Of a stretch of DNA of 64,000 nt, positions 45,346-54,404 are shown one piece after another. The stretch is from PRS1 sp965250265. Lineage in GTDB: Bacteria > Bacteroidota > Bacteroidia > Flavobacteriales > Flavobacteriaceae. The notes under the pieces are model-generated. The model had not been told where the DNA came from, did no database searches, and saw only the letters and a program-made list of their open reading frames with translations. The position numbers and the translations under genes were made by a program. Where the stretch lies: the NCBI GenBank assembly GCA_965250265.1, contig CBDFNO010000010.1, positions 186,001 through 250,000 on the forward strand, read 5' to 3'. Position 1 is the first letter of the stretch; every line of letters begins with the position of its first letter.

Positions 45346-46554
45346 CTATATAAAATATGGCATCAACCTATACAATCCATATATTGACATTCCAATTAAT
45401 ATAGTATGGTTAATCATTACCACATTTCCTGGAATATGATTAATTTTACTTAAATCATTAAAATATAATATCGCCAGTGTGAAAATTGGGATAAACCATC
45501 GTAATTCGATATAAGAAATTATGATTAAGGCAAATACAAGGATCATTACCATCAATGATATAGGAACAAATAATTGTTTTATAGAAAAATCTTTTTTGTA
45601 AAGTTTATAGAAAATAAAAAATATGGGAATGAATAACATTAATCCCAGTTGTCTGAAACCGTAAAATAATATATGCCACAGATCTTTAAAAAATTCTTTT
45701 GTGGTGAGCCTGTAATCAAAAATAATGCTTTGAAAATTGTTCCTTGGTAATGATTCATTTCCATGTTCCCAAAGATAATCCTGTGTTTCCTGAAAAGACG
45801 GATGCTGGTAGTTTTGTAGTTTTCCATCATTTACCAAAAGTTGTGCTAAATATTGACGTTGTGCCCAGCTAACATTAAGGTTCTCTGGTGGTGCTTTCTT
45901 ATCGTAAGATAAATTGTTATTTTCTAAAAGGGAAGGAATATTTATGGAAAGAAGAACCACAATTAATATTGTTGGATATATAGACTTAACCGATCGCCAT
46001 CCCTTCTGCTTATAAATAATATATAAACCTAGGATGATCACAGGTAAATACACAATAAATACTACTCGAGTAAAAACAGCCACAATTAAAGCACACATTG
46101 CTAAACTACCATACCAGATTTCCGATTTGCTTAATTTATAAACTTCATTAAAAAAAATAATTAAAGCGACATGGAAAACAGTATCATTTGTTCCCATTAA
46201 AAATGATTTGGACGTCGCCATAAAAAATGTGAAATACACAAAAAATAAGAATGTCTCTTTATTTCTAATTTTAAAATACACATATAATCCTAACAAAAGG
46301 ATAACATTAAGAACTCGCAATGCGATATAATTCTCAAAAACAAATGTCAAAGGAAAGACCAATAACATATGAGGTATAGAAATATTCTTTTTTACAGCTT
46401 CAATCCATCCATTCGCTTTTACGAATTCTATATCTTTTATAAAAATGATCTCATCACCGTCTCCAATTCTTATTCCCAAAATATAATATATGCACATAAT
46501 AGCATAAATTGCTATTATAATCAATAACGCTTTTTTAAGAATACTGCTTAACAT
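45346..46554 (-). CDS. Polytopic membrane protein, probable GT-C glycosyltransferase
   Basis: A 402-residue protein with about ten hydrophobic helices. Directly after the first helix a DGDE motif (32-35) lies in a loop that should face the periplasm, the position where GT-C enzymes such as ArnT and PMT carry their catalytic acidic pair. The rest has no motif I recognise; a long loop (about 205-280) is hydrophilic. The neighbourhood (ArnC-like transferase, ArnE/F-like pair, RffA) suits a transferase that takes a sugar from undecaprenyl phosphate in the periplasm. GT-C assignment is inference; an unknown membrane function is the alternative. Confidence 0.6.
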   Translation of the reverse strand: MLSSILKKALLIIIAIYAIMCIYYILGIRIGDGDEIIFIKDIEFVKANGWIEAVKKNISIPHMLLVFPLTFVFENYIALRVLNVILLLGLYVYFKIRNKETFLFFVYFTFFMATSKSFLMGTNDTVFHVALIIFFNEVYKLSKSEIWYGSLAMCALIVAVFTRVVFIVYLPVIILGLYIIYKQKGWRSVKSIYPTILIVVLLSINIPSLLENNNLSYDKKAPPENLNVSWAQRQYLAQLLVNDGKLQNYQHPSFQETQDYLWEHGNESLPRNNFQSIIFDYRLTTKEFFKDLWHILFYGFRQLGLMLFIPIFFIFYKLYKKDFSIKQLFVPISLMVMILVFALIIISYIELRWFIPIFTLAILYFNDLSKINHIPGNVVMINHTILIGMSIYGLYRLMPYFI

Positions 46555-46627
46555 TATATTTGAAATTTTTTATTATCGTTACTATCTACTCTTCTAATAA
46601 ATCGAACATCATATATTAATTTAATTA

Positions 46628-47380
46628 TTAATCTTTTAACATATATGAATATCCCGTATTTGATAATTCATTAAATAATTCATCATAGTTCAATACTAAA
46701 CCTTTAAGTTTCCCATGGTTTAATTTTTTAAGTTTAGATGAAACAATTAAATTACGAGTACCTAAAAAATTAAAAACATCTTCCATAGTAGCTTGTTGTT
46801 TATTAACTAAAGATTCATATGTTATTTCAATAAGCGGATGGTGTGAAAAGTCTAATTTCACTTGATTTTCCCAATATTCAATTTTCTTAAAATCTTCTAA
46901 ACATTTATCTAAATTTACTTTAACTTTTTTATCATTTAAACTAATTTGATCTTTTCCCTCACTTAACCAAATATCATTTTTTTCAGCAATTAATCTAGAA
47001 ATATGTGTTCGTAACTTATTTACTCTTCGCAGATGAATTATCTTGATTTTATTATCATTCTTTATATAGTTCCAAACATCTTTATCATCATTATCAAATG
47101 GGTGATAGTAAAATATTTTAAATCCTACTAATTCAACAGGGTTGAATTTTTTTGAAAAAATAAGATTCCATTTTTCTTTAGTTTTTTTATTATATAGCCT
47201 TGCGAATACCTCGCCATGAGCCTGAATATTCTTATGTGAATTTAATAGTGATATAAGCAAGTTTGAACCAGTTCTTGATCGTGTAATAACAACAAATTTA
47301 TCATAATCATAATTTGCTAAAAAATAATATCTAAATCTCTTTAAAGAAATAATTATTTTTCTATAAATTTTATTGACCAC
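46628..47380 (-). CDS. Sulfotransferase-like protein (Stf0-type)
   Basis: A 250-residue protein with VVITRSRTGSNLLISLLNSH at 30-49 as the phosphosulfate loop, and IIHLRRVNKLRTHIS (Arg118, Ser128) as the 3'-phosphate site. The TRSRTGSNLL form and the AHGEVF segment after it resemble the Stf0 trehalose sulfotransferase family, unlike the other four sulfotransferases here. The product is rich in Lys and Asn and the gene is very AT-rich. Probably sulfates a sugar or a small glycolipid; the acceptor is unknown. Confidence 0.78.
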   Translation of the reverse strand: MVNKIYRKIIISLKRFRYYFLANYDYDKFVVITRSRTGSNLLISLLNSHKNIQAHGEVFARLYNKKTKEKWNLIFSKKFNPVELVGFKIFYYHPFDNDDKDVWNYIKNDNKIKIIHLRRVNKLRTHISRLIAEKNDIWLSEGKDQISLNDKKVKVNLDKCLEDFKKIEYWENQVKLDFSHHPLIEITYESLVNKQQATMEDVFNFLGTRNLIVSSKLKKLNHGKLKGLVLNYDELFNELSNTGYSYMLKD

Positions 47381-47452
47381 TTAATTTTAAATTTAAATAT
47401 TTTTAGGTGTTTGTGTCACCGTGCTTTTTTAGACTTTTTCCCGACATTATTT

Positions 47453-48565
47453 TCAAAATTTTTGAATTGTCTCTACTACGTGCTCAATAGGTAATTCAAA
47501 AAACATAGGCAATCTTAAAAGGCATTCTGTATACCGAGTACTATTACCCAAAATTCGTCCATCATGTTTATTTAAATAAAATGGACTGTTATGTAAACTT
47601 ATATAATGAAATACAGCATGTACATTTTCTTTATTCAGTAAATCAATAAGTTGTGTACGCTGGTCTAAAGACTCACAGATTAAATAATACATATGTGCAT
47701 TGTTGGTAGCATAATCAGGTATTTGTGGAAGTTTGATATGATGCTGAATTGCCCAATCTTTTAAATTGTTATTATAAAACGACCAATGTGCTAATCGCTT
47801 TTTTTGAATTGGTTCTAAGTTCTCTATTTGAGCCCATAAAAATGCAGCAACAATTTCGGATGGTAAAAAAGAAGATCCAATATCCACCCAATTGTATTTT
47901 GCTATTTCGCCTCTAAAAAAAGCAGCACGGTTTGTGCCCTTTTCCCAAATAATCTCTGCTCTTTCAGCAAATTGATCATCATTTATAGCTAAAAGTCCAC
48001 CTTCGCCAGAAATTATATTTTTGGTTTCATGAAAAGAGAAGGTTGCTAAATGCCCAATACTTCCTAAGGCTTTGCTTTTATAAAATGAGTCGACGGCCTG
48101 AGCAGCATCTTCAACAATAAGGAGGTCGTATTTTTTGGCAAGACTCATTATACTATCCATTTCACAGGCTACACCAGCATAATGCACTACAACAATTGCT
48201 TTGGTTTTCTTTGTAATTAGTGCCTCCAATGTTGTCTCGTCTATATTAGGACGGTTTGGCTTAGAATCTGCAAAAACAATTTTAGCACCTCTTAAAATAA
48301 ATGCATTTGCCGTAGAAACGAATGTATACGATGGTACAATGACCTCATCTCCTGATTTTATATCTAACAATATTGCTGCCATCTCAAGGGCATCTGTACA
48401 CGAAGTGGTAAGTAATGCTTTTTTGATATTGTATTTTTCTTCAAAAAAAGATTGGCATTTTTTTGTAAATATTCCATTTCCAGAAATCTTTCCAGAGTTT
48501 ACAGCCTGTTTAATATACTGTGTTTCATTTCCTGAAAAATATGGTTTGTTAAATGGAATTTTCAT
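47453..48565 (-). CDS. rffA: dTDP-4-amino-4,6-dideoxygalactose transaminase
   Basis: A 370-residue PLP enzyme that converts dTDP-4-keto-6-deoxyglucose to dTDP-Fuc4N using glutamate. The N-terminus IPFNKPYFSGNE, TTSCTDALEMAA, VPSYTFVSTANAF, D153 in VEDAAQAVDS and PLP Lys182 in FHETKNIISGEGG are those of RffA/WecE. The length agrees with the family. The dTDP-glucose synthesis genes (rmlA, rmlB) are not in the window. It is upstream of a sulfotransferase and downstream of the two small EamA-like genes, so its product may be the sugar handled by the lipid-linked module. Confidence 0.9.
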   Translation of the reverse strand: MKIPFNKPYFSGNETQYIKQAVNSGKISGNGIFTKKCQSFFEEKYNIKKALLTTSCTDALEMAAILLDIKSGDEVIVPSYTFVSTANAFILRGAKIVFADSKPNRPNIDETTLEALITKKTKAIVVVHYAGVACEMDSIMSLAKKYDLLIVEDAAQAVDSFYKSKALGSIGHLATFSFHETKNIISGEGGLLAINDDQFAERAEIIWEKGTNRAAFFRGEIAKYNWVDIGSSFLPSEIVAAFLWAQIENLEPIQKKRLAHWSFYNNNLKDWAIQHHIKLPQIPDYATNNAHMYYLICESLDQRTQLIDLLNKENVHAVFHYISLHNSPFYLNKHDGRILGNSTRYTECLLRLPMFFELPIEHVVETIQKF

Positions 48566-48604
48566 TGATAATATAAATGTATAAATTTAAGCACAAATAT
48601 TTTT

Positions 48605-48928
48605 CTATCCTTTATATAAAAAAATAAATATTCCTACTGCAATCATAAATGTTCCTTTGATTTTTATTTTATTAATTTTTTCATTAAGAAATATATAAGC
48701 ACCAAATAATACTGTAATATAATTCAAACTCATTACCACTGTATAATATTTCAATGGTATAAGTTTCAATAATTCATAAGATAATAAAACAGCCAATACA
48801 AAGAAAAAATAACCAATGAAAATATATAAGTACATTTTATTTTTCCTTAAACATAAAGCTCCTTTCTTTAATAAAATCTGACCGATAGTGGTAAATAATA
48901 TTATGAAAAAAGCATACAAAATATCCAT
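48605..48928 (-). CDS. Small EamA/ArnE-like membrane protein (half transporter)
   Basis: A 107-residue protein with four hydrophobic helices (about 2-20, 33-52, 60-80 and 85-105), the size of SMR/ArnE-ArnF proteins. It includes TTIGQILLKKGA near the first helix and FLNEKINKIKIKG before the last, both typical. In E. coli ArnE and ArnF form the putative flippase of undecaprenyl-phosphate-aminoarabinose. Its ATG shares one base with the stop of the next upstream small gene, so the two are almost certainly made together and may form a heterodimer. Confidence 0.8.
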   Translation of the reverse strand: MDILYAFFIILFTTIGQILLKKGALCLRKNKMYLYIFIGYFFFVLAVLLSYELLKLIPLKYYTVVMSLNYITVLFGAYIFLNEKINKIKIKGTFMIAVGIFIFLYKG

Positions 48929-49269
48929 TATACAGATTTTTTACGGGTTAAATAATAAATTCCACCCAGCATTATACCCAAACCAATAATATTGTAAAAA
49001 GTTATATTTTCATTAAAAAAAAGTACAGCATAAATTAGAATAAGTACTTGAACTAAAGAAGCAAAAGGATAAATCATTGAAAGGTCTGAAATTTTAAGTA
49101 ATAATTGCCAAATACCAGCTCTAAGTCCCATAAAAATAAAAGCTAAAATTAGGAACAGATAAATGTTCAACCCTTCATGATATGTTGAAACTTTAACACT
49201 TAAGAATGAAAAAGATTGTAAAAAAATACTTATTAAAAGCAGTGGAACAAAATTTGTTTTAATTTTCAT
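48928..49269 (-). CDS. Small EamA/ArnF-like membrane protein (half transporter)
   Basis: A 113-residue protein with four hydrophobic helices and the conserved MYPFASLVQVL-type segment (SMIYPFASLVQVLILIYA) and FFNENITFYNIIGLGIML near the end, typical of SMR/ArnE-F half transporters. It differs from its downstream partner, so the pair is heterologous, as for ArnE/ArnF. It overlaps the upstream sulfotransferase by 11 bases. Expected to flip a lipid-linked monosaccharide to the periplasm. Confidence 0.8.
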   Translation of the reverse strand: MKIKTNFVPLLLISIFLQSFSFLSVKVSTYHEGLNIYLFLILAFIFMGLRAGIWQLLLKISDLSMIYPFASLVQVLILIYAVLFFNENITFYNIIGLGIMLGGIYYLTRKKSV

Positions 49270-50311
49270 TTTTTATATTCTTAATTCTTTTAATTTCTAT
49301 ATCAATGTTATTTTTTTGAGAACTAAACCCAGCTGATAAATGATGATGATTTTCAACACCATAATCTTTAAAAGATTTTATAATCTCAATTTGATTAAGA
49401 TTATCTACTTCAAAATCATACCCTAACCATGACATTTCGCTTTTGCATACTGCTTCTGTGTATGCTATTTCATTTTTTGATAAAATATTTTTATATGCTC
49501 CAGCAGATTTTTGAGAAATAAAACAAGTCGCATTATCGTAAGATGAGTTAGCTGACCATAGTTGTTTATTTTGATCTAAAATACCTTTACTAAAATAATT
49601 TTCATCAAATCTTTCAATATTTAAAAAATTAGTGATTCTATTTAATTCCTCGTAAGGATTGTTAACCAAATCTTCATATTTTAAAAAATGGAAAATTTTA
49701 TTTTTATTTAAATATTGAATAAAATCTACACTTTTACGCCAAGTTTTTAATAGAAACAATGATGGTTTTTTTACGCCTAAATATTTTTTTTCTTTTGGAT
49801 AGTTTATTGAAGACAGAACATCTCTTGGGTCTCTAACAATAATAATTGCTTTAATTTTATTATTAGTCATATATGGTAAGAATTCCTCGCATAAAATTTC
49901 TTTTGAGCCATAAAGGTATGCTCCTCTAGTATAAGAAAGATTCTCAACCAATAACCTGTACAAATCAATGAAATTTTTGGATCCTATATCAATATCTATT
50001 TTATTTATTTTAGTCAATTGACCAGAATAATTTTTCATTAATTTAAATAAAGTGTTTATCTTTTTTTTAGTAATTTGAAATGATTCCAAAAAATTATTAA
50101 ATTCTTCCATTTCATAATTATTATCATTTAATGTTTCATTTAAAACATAATGTTTATTAATCCCTCTTTTTTTTAAAAATATTTTTTTTAATTCAACAAA
50201 CAAGAAAGGAAAAGGTTGCGATAACATTGATAGTTCGTGATGATTACAAAGAAGCTTCTCAACCAAAGTTGTTCCAGATCTTCCCATTCCAGTTAGAAAA
50301 AAACTATTCAT
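49259..50311 (-). CDS. Sulfotransferase family protein
   Basis: A 350-residue PAPS-dependent sulfotransferase, the longest of the five. The phosphosulfate loop is TGMGRSGTTLVEKLL (7-21) and the 3'-phosphate site is IIVRDPRDVLSSI (Arg160, Ser167/168). It belongs to the Sulfotransfer_3-like group. It overlaps the ArnC-like gene upstream by 8 bases and the ArnF-like gene downstream by 11, so a sulfation step sits inside the lipid-linked sugar cassette. This raises the possibility that the lipid-linked sugar or its acceptor is sulfated; not demonstrable here. The gene is extremely AT-rich. Confidence 0.85.
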   Translation of the reverse strand: MNSFFLTGMGRSGTTLVEKLLCNHHELSMLSQPFPFLFVELKKIFLKKRGINKHYVLNETLNDNNYEMEEFNNFLESFQITKKKINTLFKLMKNYSGQLTKINKIDIDIGSKNFIDLYRLLVENLSYTRGAYLYGSKEILCEEFLPYMTNNKIKAIIIVRDPRDVLSSINYPKEKKYLGVKKPSLFLLKTWRKSVDFIQYLNKNKIFHFLKYEDLVNNPYEELNRITNFLNIERFDENYFSKGILDQNKQLWSANSSYDNATCFISQKSAGAYKNILSKNEIAYTEAVCKSEMSWLGYDFEVDNLNQIEIIKSFKDYGVENHHHLSAGFSSQKNNIDIEIKRIKNIKNEN

Positions 50312-51245
50312 TAACTTTAAACGTATTTATTTTTCTGATATAATAAACTGGCCTTTCCTCTGTAGTAGCAATGATTCTAATTAAATATTCGCCAATAACA
50401 CCTAAAGTAAACAAGGTCATTCCTCCAAAAAACAGTAATGCTACCATTGTGGAAGACCAACCCAGTAGTATATAATCTAAAAATATCTTTTTATAAATTA
50501 TTATTAATCCAAATATTACACTTAAAAACGCTATACATATGCCCAAATAACCAATAACACGCAATAATAAGGAAGAATTATTAATCATTAAATTGCTAAA
50601 TACTTGAACCAATTTAAAAAAAGTATAATTACTCTTACCGTCATTTCTGTGATTATGTTCAACTTCAACATTAACTATGTCTAATGTAATTGAAAATAAA
50701 AGTGCAGGTATAAATGGATATGGGGTTTTTCTTTTAAACATTAGTTTAGTTATACTTGATTTTATTAGTCTGAAGGAAGAAAGTTTAATGTTTTTAGGTT
50801 TACCCAAAATAATATAATCAAAATAACCCTTAATATTACTACTAATACGTTTAAATATGTTATGTTTTATCCTTTTAAGTTTGGCTATTACAACATCGTG
50901 TTTTTGTTTTTTTATTAAACTTGGTATATCTTCTGGTGCATGTTGTAAATCATCATCCATTGTTATTATGTAATCTCCTTTCGAATTTTCAATACCACAT
51001 AATGTAGCTGGCTGTTGACCGAAATTTTTCATTAATTCTATAACAACCACTTTTGGATATTTATAAATAATTTCTTCTAATATTTTTTTGGTTTCCAAAT
51101 AGAATGGACTATCGTTTATAAAAATTAATTCGTAATCAGAATTTGAAATATTTGAAAAAACAATATCAACCCTTTTTGCTAATTCTTCTAATGATGTAGT
51201 AGATTTATATACTGGAATAATAATTGAATATAGTGTTTTACTCAT
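50304..51245 (-). CDS. ArnC/GtrB-like undecaprenyl-phosphate glycosyltransferase
   Basis: A 313-residue GT2 of the DPM/ArnC type. The GT-A domain has YSIIIPVYK, MKNFGQQPATLCGIENSKGD, and MDDDLQHAPEDIP (DDD 97-99), which is diagnostic of polyprenyl-phosphate transferases. Two C-terminal transmembrane helices (about 225-250 and 258-285) follow. The enzyme puts one sugar on undecaprenyl phosphate at the inner face of the membrane. Near the ArnE/F-like pair, RffA and a candidate GT-C protein, it completes an Arn/Gtr-type modification pathway. The sugar might be Fuc4N or a derivative; this is inference. Confidence 0.88.
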   Translation of the reverse strand: MSKTLYSIIIPVYKSTTSLEELAKRVDIVFSNISNSDYELIFINDSPFYLETKKILEEIIYKYPKVVVIELMKNFGQQPATLCGIENSKGDYIITMDDDLQHAPEDIPSLIKKQKHDVVIAKLKRIKHNIFKRISSNIKGYFDYIILGKPKNIKLSSFRLIKSSITKLMFKRKTPYPFIPALLFSITLDIVNVEVEHNHRNDGKSNYTFFKLVQVFSNLMINNSSLLLRVIGYLGICIAFLSVIFGLIIIYKKIFLDYILLGWSSTMVALLFFGGMTLFTLGVIGEYLIRIIATTEERPVYYIRKINTFKVNE

Positions 51246-51307
51246 AATCTTAACAATAACCCTTTTTTATTATTTCTTCATAACAAATTATTAAAATAAT
51301 TAATTTG

Positions 51308-51985
51308 TTAATATTTTAAAAAATGTCTTGCATTTGGACCTTCATTAAAAATCAAATCTAATATACTGACTTCATGTACAAAAGGAGGATATAATTGATT
51401 ATATTCTTTATAATTTGAATAATCAATCCATTCTAATTCAATATTGTGCTTTTTAAAAAAGTCATCTTCAATATAATTTTTTGCAGAGGAGCCGCTCAAA
51501 TATCTATCTGCTTTTAAAATTTTACAGGCATGAATTAAACGTTGTTGCTTATCTCCTTTTAATTTTAAAGTTCTTGAGTCAATAATTTTTGTATCTATCT
51601 CTAAAATATTACAAATTGTATCTATGAATACTTTGTTAATCTCATTTAAGTTAGTTGATGCACTTTCGTAAACTCTAAAAATAATATCTTTATAATCTTT
51701 AAAAAATGGTGCTTTTGCATAATTAGCCTGCAATGTACCTATATGTTTTTTAGCCCAATTAGTTTTGAATACATATGTTTCATGTATTTTTTGCTTTAAC
51801 GATTCTTGTTTTACAGCTATTGTTAACCATTGTGTACCATTTTGGGTTTTAATAATGTTTCTATTTCTCCAATCGTTTTTAGTATACTGAACCTCGTCAT
51901 AAATTACAAAAAAATCTGATTTTGCTATAATGTCAAAATATCCTTTCCATGGTATGTAATTAGATTGCAAAATTGAAACTGTCAC
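51308..51985 (-). CDS. WbqC family protein
   Basis: A 225-residue WbqC family protein with VSILQSNYIPWKGYFDIIAKSDFFVIYDEVQYTKNDW, KTQNGTQWLTIAVK and RYLSGSSAKNYI. It shares the family pattern with the protein at 39341 but is strongly diverged. Together with RffA at 47453 it gives a second aminotransferase/WbqC pair. The product probably acts on an amino-deoxy sugar nucleotide or its lipid-linked form; the reaction is not established. A 62-base gap separates it from the downstream ArnC-like gene and 94 bases from the upstream epimerase. Confidence 0.87.
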   Translation of the reverse strand: MTVSILQSNYIPWKGYFDIIAKSDFFVIYDEVQYTKNDWRNRNIIKTQNGTQWLTIAVKQESLKQKIHETYVFKTNWAKKHIGTLQANYAKAPFFKDYKDIIFRVYESASTNLNEINKVFIDTICNILEIDTKIIDSRTLKLKGDKQQRLIHACKILKADRYLSGSSAKNYIEDDFFKKHNIELEWIDYSNYKEYNQLYPPFVHEVSILDLIFNEGPNARHFLKY

Positions 51986-52079
51986 TTATTCTATTACATT
52001 TAAATTAACATTTACTAAATTCCAATTTAACATTTTATTTAAGACTAATTGATATCAACATTTTTTTTAAAACCTTATA

Positions 52080-53060
52080 CTACTTTAAAAACCAATCGTA
52101 AGTAATTTTTAGTCCTTCAGTAGCAGTAACCTGTGGTTTATATCCCAACAATTGCTCCGCTTTAACAATATTTGCTAATGAATCCCTTACATCTCCTTGA
52201 CGTGGTAGCCCATATACTGGTTCAAGATTAGAATTAGCCTCAATCTTAAATAGCTCCCATAGTGCATTCACACTCAAACGTTCACCACCAGCCACATTAA
52301 AGACTCCATTCTTTGCTTTTTTTGATGCAAAAAATGCTTTAATATTGGCTTGAATAGCATTATCGATAAATGTAAAATCACGAGTCTGATCTCCATCACC
52401 ATATATAGTTGGTGATTTTCCATTTTTAAGTGCTTGCATAAATAACGGAATAACCGCAGCATAAGCTCCTTGTGGACTTTGCCTGGGTCCAAACACATTA
52501 AAATAGCGCAAGCCAATAACATCGGTGTCATAAGTTTTTCCAAACACATTGGCATATAATTCATTTACATATTTCGTAACAGCGTATGGTGATAAAGGTT
52601 TTCCGATGTTATCTTCAACTTTTGGCAAGTCAGAACTGTCTCCATATGTAGAACTGGATGCTGCATACACCATTCGCTTTACAGTTTCACTTTCTTTTAG
52701 AGCGATCATCATATTTAAAAAGCCCGTAATATTCACAGCATTGGTAGTAGCAGGGTCATTTATAGATCGAGGAACCGAACCTAAAGCTGCTTGATGTGAT
52801 ACATAATCTATATCATCCATTGCTACTTTACATATTTCTAAATCCCTGATATCGCCCTCTATAAGTTCAAAGGCTTGATGGTCTTTAAATTCTATAAGGT
52901 TTTCTTTATACCCATTAGAAAAATCATCGAGTACCCTCACTTTTTTTGCTCCAAATTTTAATAAATATTCCACAAGGTTAGATCCAATAAAACCTGCACC
53001 TCCAGTGATTAGAAAGGAACAATCTGAAAGTTCCTGGTTGTGGTATTTATTGGTATACAT
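52080..53060 (-). CDS. UDP-N-acetylglucosamine 4-epimerase-like SDR (WbpP type)
   Basis: A 326-residue extended short-chain dehydrogenase. The NAD-binding loop is GGAGFIGS (20-27), catalytic Tyr159 and Lys163 are in SPYAVTK, and SxxT precedes at 136-139. GSVPRSINDP and GLRYFNVFGPRQ-PQGAYAAVIP are typical of WbpP-like epimerases that interconvert UDP-GlcNAc and UDP-GalNAc. Its ATG shares one base with the upstream TviB-like gene's stop, as in wbpO-wbpP pairs. The pair should provide UDP-GalNAcA for the glycan. Confidence 0.88.
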   Translation of the reverse strand: MYTNKYHNQELSDCSFLITGGAGFIGSNLVEYLLKFGAKKVRVLDDFSNGYKENLIEFKDHQAFELIEGDIRDLEICKVAMDDIDYVSHQAALGSVPRSINDPATTNAVNITGFLNMMIALKESETVKRMVYAASSSTYGDSSDLPKVEDNIGKPLSPYAVTKYVNELYANVFGKTYDTDVIGLRYFNVFGPRQSPQGAYAAVIPLFMQALKNGKSPTIYGDGDQTRDFTFIDNAIQANIKAFFASKKAKNGVFNVAGGERLSVNALWELFKIEANSNLEPVYGLPRQGDVRDSLANIVKAEQLLGYKPQVTATEGLKITYDWFLK

Positions 53061-54358
53061 TATAAACTTGCATCAACTTGTTGATTTTTAAAAAACGATT
53101 TAACATCAAAAATAACTCCCGTTTCTGATTTTATTTGTCGCAAATCGATCTCTAAAAATTGGTTGTGTTCTACAGCCAGTATAATAGCATCGTATTTGGA
53201 TTCTAATTTGGACTGGCAAGTAATTAAATGTAAATTATATTCTTCTTTTACATCGTCTACAGAAGCCCAAGGGTCGCACACATCTACAATAACATTGTAA
53301 CTTTCAAATTCTCGAATAATATCGATAACTCTGGAATTGCGTATGTCCGGACAGTTTTCTTTAAAGGTAATCCCTAAAATTAATGCTTTTGCCCCTTTAA
53401 TTGTAGCCCCTTTTTTTATCATCATTTTAACCGTTTCCTGTGCCACATAGCTGCCCATGCTATCATTCATTTTACGTCCGGCCAAAATAATTTCAGGAGT
53501 ATAACCAGTTTCGATGGCTTTTTGCGCTAAATAATAAGGATCTACTCCTATGCAATGTCCACCTACAAGTCCGGGTGTAAATTTGATAAAGTTCCATTTA
53601 GTACCTGCAGCTTCCAAAACAGCTTTTGTATCTATATTTAATAATCTGAAAATTTTAGAGAGTTCATTAACAAAGGCAATATTAATATCGCGTTGCGAAT
53701 TTTCGATAACTTTAGCAGCTTCAGCAACTTTAATTGATGGAGCCATGTGTGTTCCTGCAGTTATTATAGACTTGTATAAGTTATCAACCACTACAGCAAT
53801 TTCAGGAGTTGAGCCAGAAGTCACTTTTAATATTTTAGTTATCGTATGGGTTTTATCTCCCGGATTAATACGCTCTGGAGAATATCCTGCAAAAAAATCG
53901 GTATTAAAAGTTAATCCCGAATGCTGTTCTAAAATTGGTACACAAATATCTTCAGTCACTCCTGGATACACTGTGGACTCATAAATAACAATGTCGTTTG
54001 GTATTAATCCTTTTCCAACTATTTCACTTGCTTTAATAAGTGGTGTAAGAACTGGTTTGTTTAAATCGTCTGTTGGAGTAGGTACTGTAACTATGTAAAT
54101 ATTAGCTTTGTATATTTCTTTGGGATCATCTGTAACTATTAAGCCATATTCGCCTTCAATTCCATTTAAAAGTACGTTTTTAAGCATGTTGCTTTCAACT
54201 TCTAAAGTAGTATCTATTCCATTTTGTATCTCTTGAATTCGGCTAGTTTTAATATCAAATCCAATAACATTATATTGCTTCGCAAATTCAACGGCAAGAG
54301 GTAGTCCTACATATCCTAATCCAATAACTGCTAGAGTTTCTTTGTGCTTAATTTTCAA
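53060..54358 (-). CDS. tviB: Nucleotide sugar dehydrogenase (TviB/WbpO type)
   Basis: A 432-residue UDP-sugar 6-dehydrogenase oxidising C6 of a UDP-HexNAc in two NAD-dependent steps. The NAD loop is VIGLGYVGLP (11-20), and the catalytic Cys269 lies in GGHCIGVDPYYL. FFAGYSPERINPGDK and LGITFKENCPDIRNS are diagnostic of the UDP-GalNAc/UDP-GlcNAc dehydrogenase branch. It is translationally linked to the epimerase downstream and 46 bases after Wzc. The likely product is UDP-GalNAcA, a candidate substrate for the AsnB-like enzymes at 13.9-20.3 kb. Confidence 0.9.
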   Translation of the reverse strand: MKIKHKETLAVIGLGYVGLPLAVEFAKQYNVIGFDIKTSRIQEIQNGIDTTLEVESNMLKNVLLNGIEGEYGLIVTDDPKEIYKANIYIVTVPTPTDDLNKPVLTPLIKASEIVGKGLIPNDIVIYESTVYPGVTEDICVPILEQHSGLTFNTDFFAGYSPERINPGDKTHTITKILKVTSGSTPEIAVVVDNLYKSIITAGTHMAPSIKVAEAAKVIENSQRDINIAFVNELSKIFRLLNIDTKAVLEAAGTKWNFIKFTPGLVGGHCIGVDPYYLAQKAIETGYTPEIILAGRKMNDSMGSYVAQETVKMMIKKGATIKGAKALILGITFKENCPDIRNSRVIDIIREFESYNVIVDVCDPWASVDDVKEEYNLHLITCQSKLESKYDAIILAVEHNQFLEIDLRQIKSETGVIFDVKSFFKNQQVDASL

Positions 54359-54404
54359 TATATTGTTTTTTCTACTATTTTTTTTAATGTAATGCTAAAA
54401 AATC

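Noticed and set aside
48201..48584. 127-codon open frame opposite rffA
   Set aside because: Antisense to the conserved PLP-binding half of RffA and without recognisable protein features.
53550..53984. 144-codon open frame on the plus strand opposite the TviB-like gene
   Set aside because: It lies wholly antisense to a well-conserved gene, and its product shows no motif; it is an expected shadow of the reading frame.
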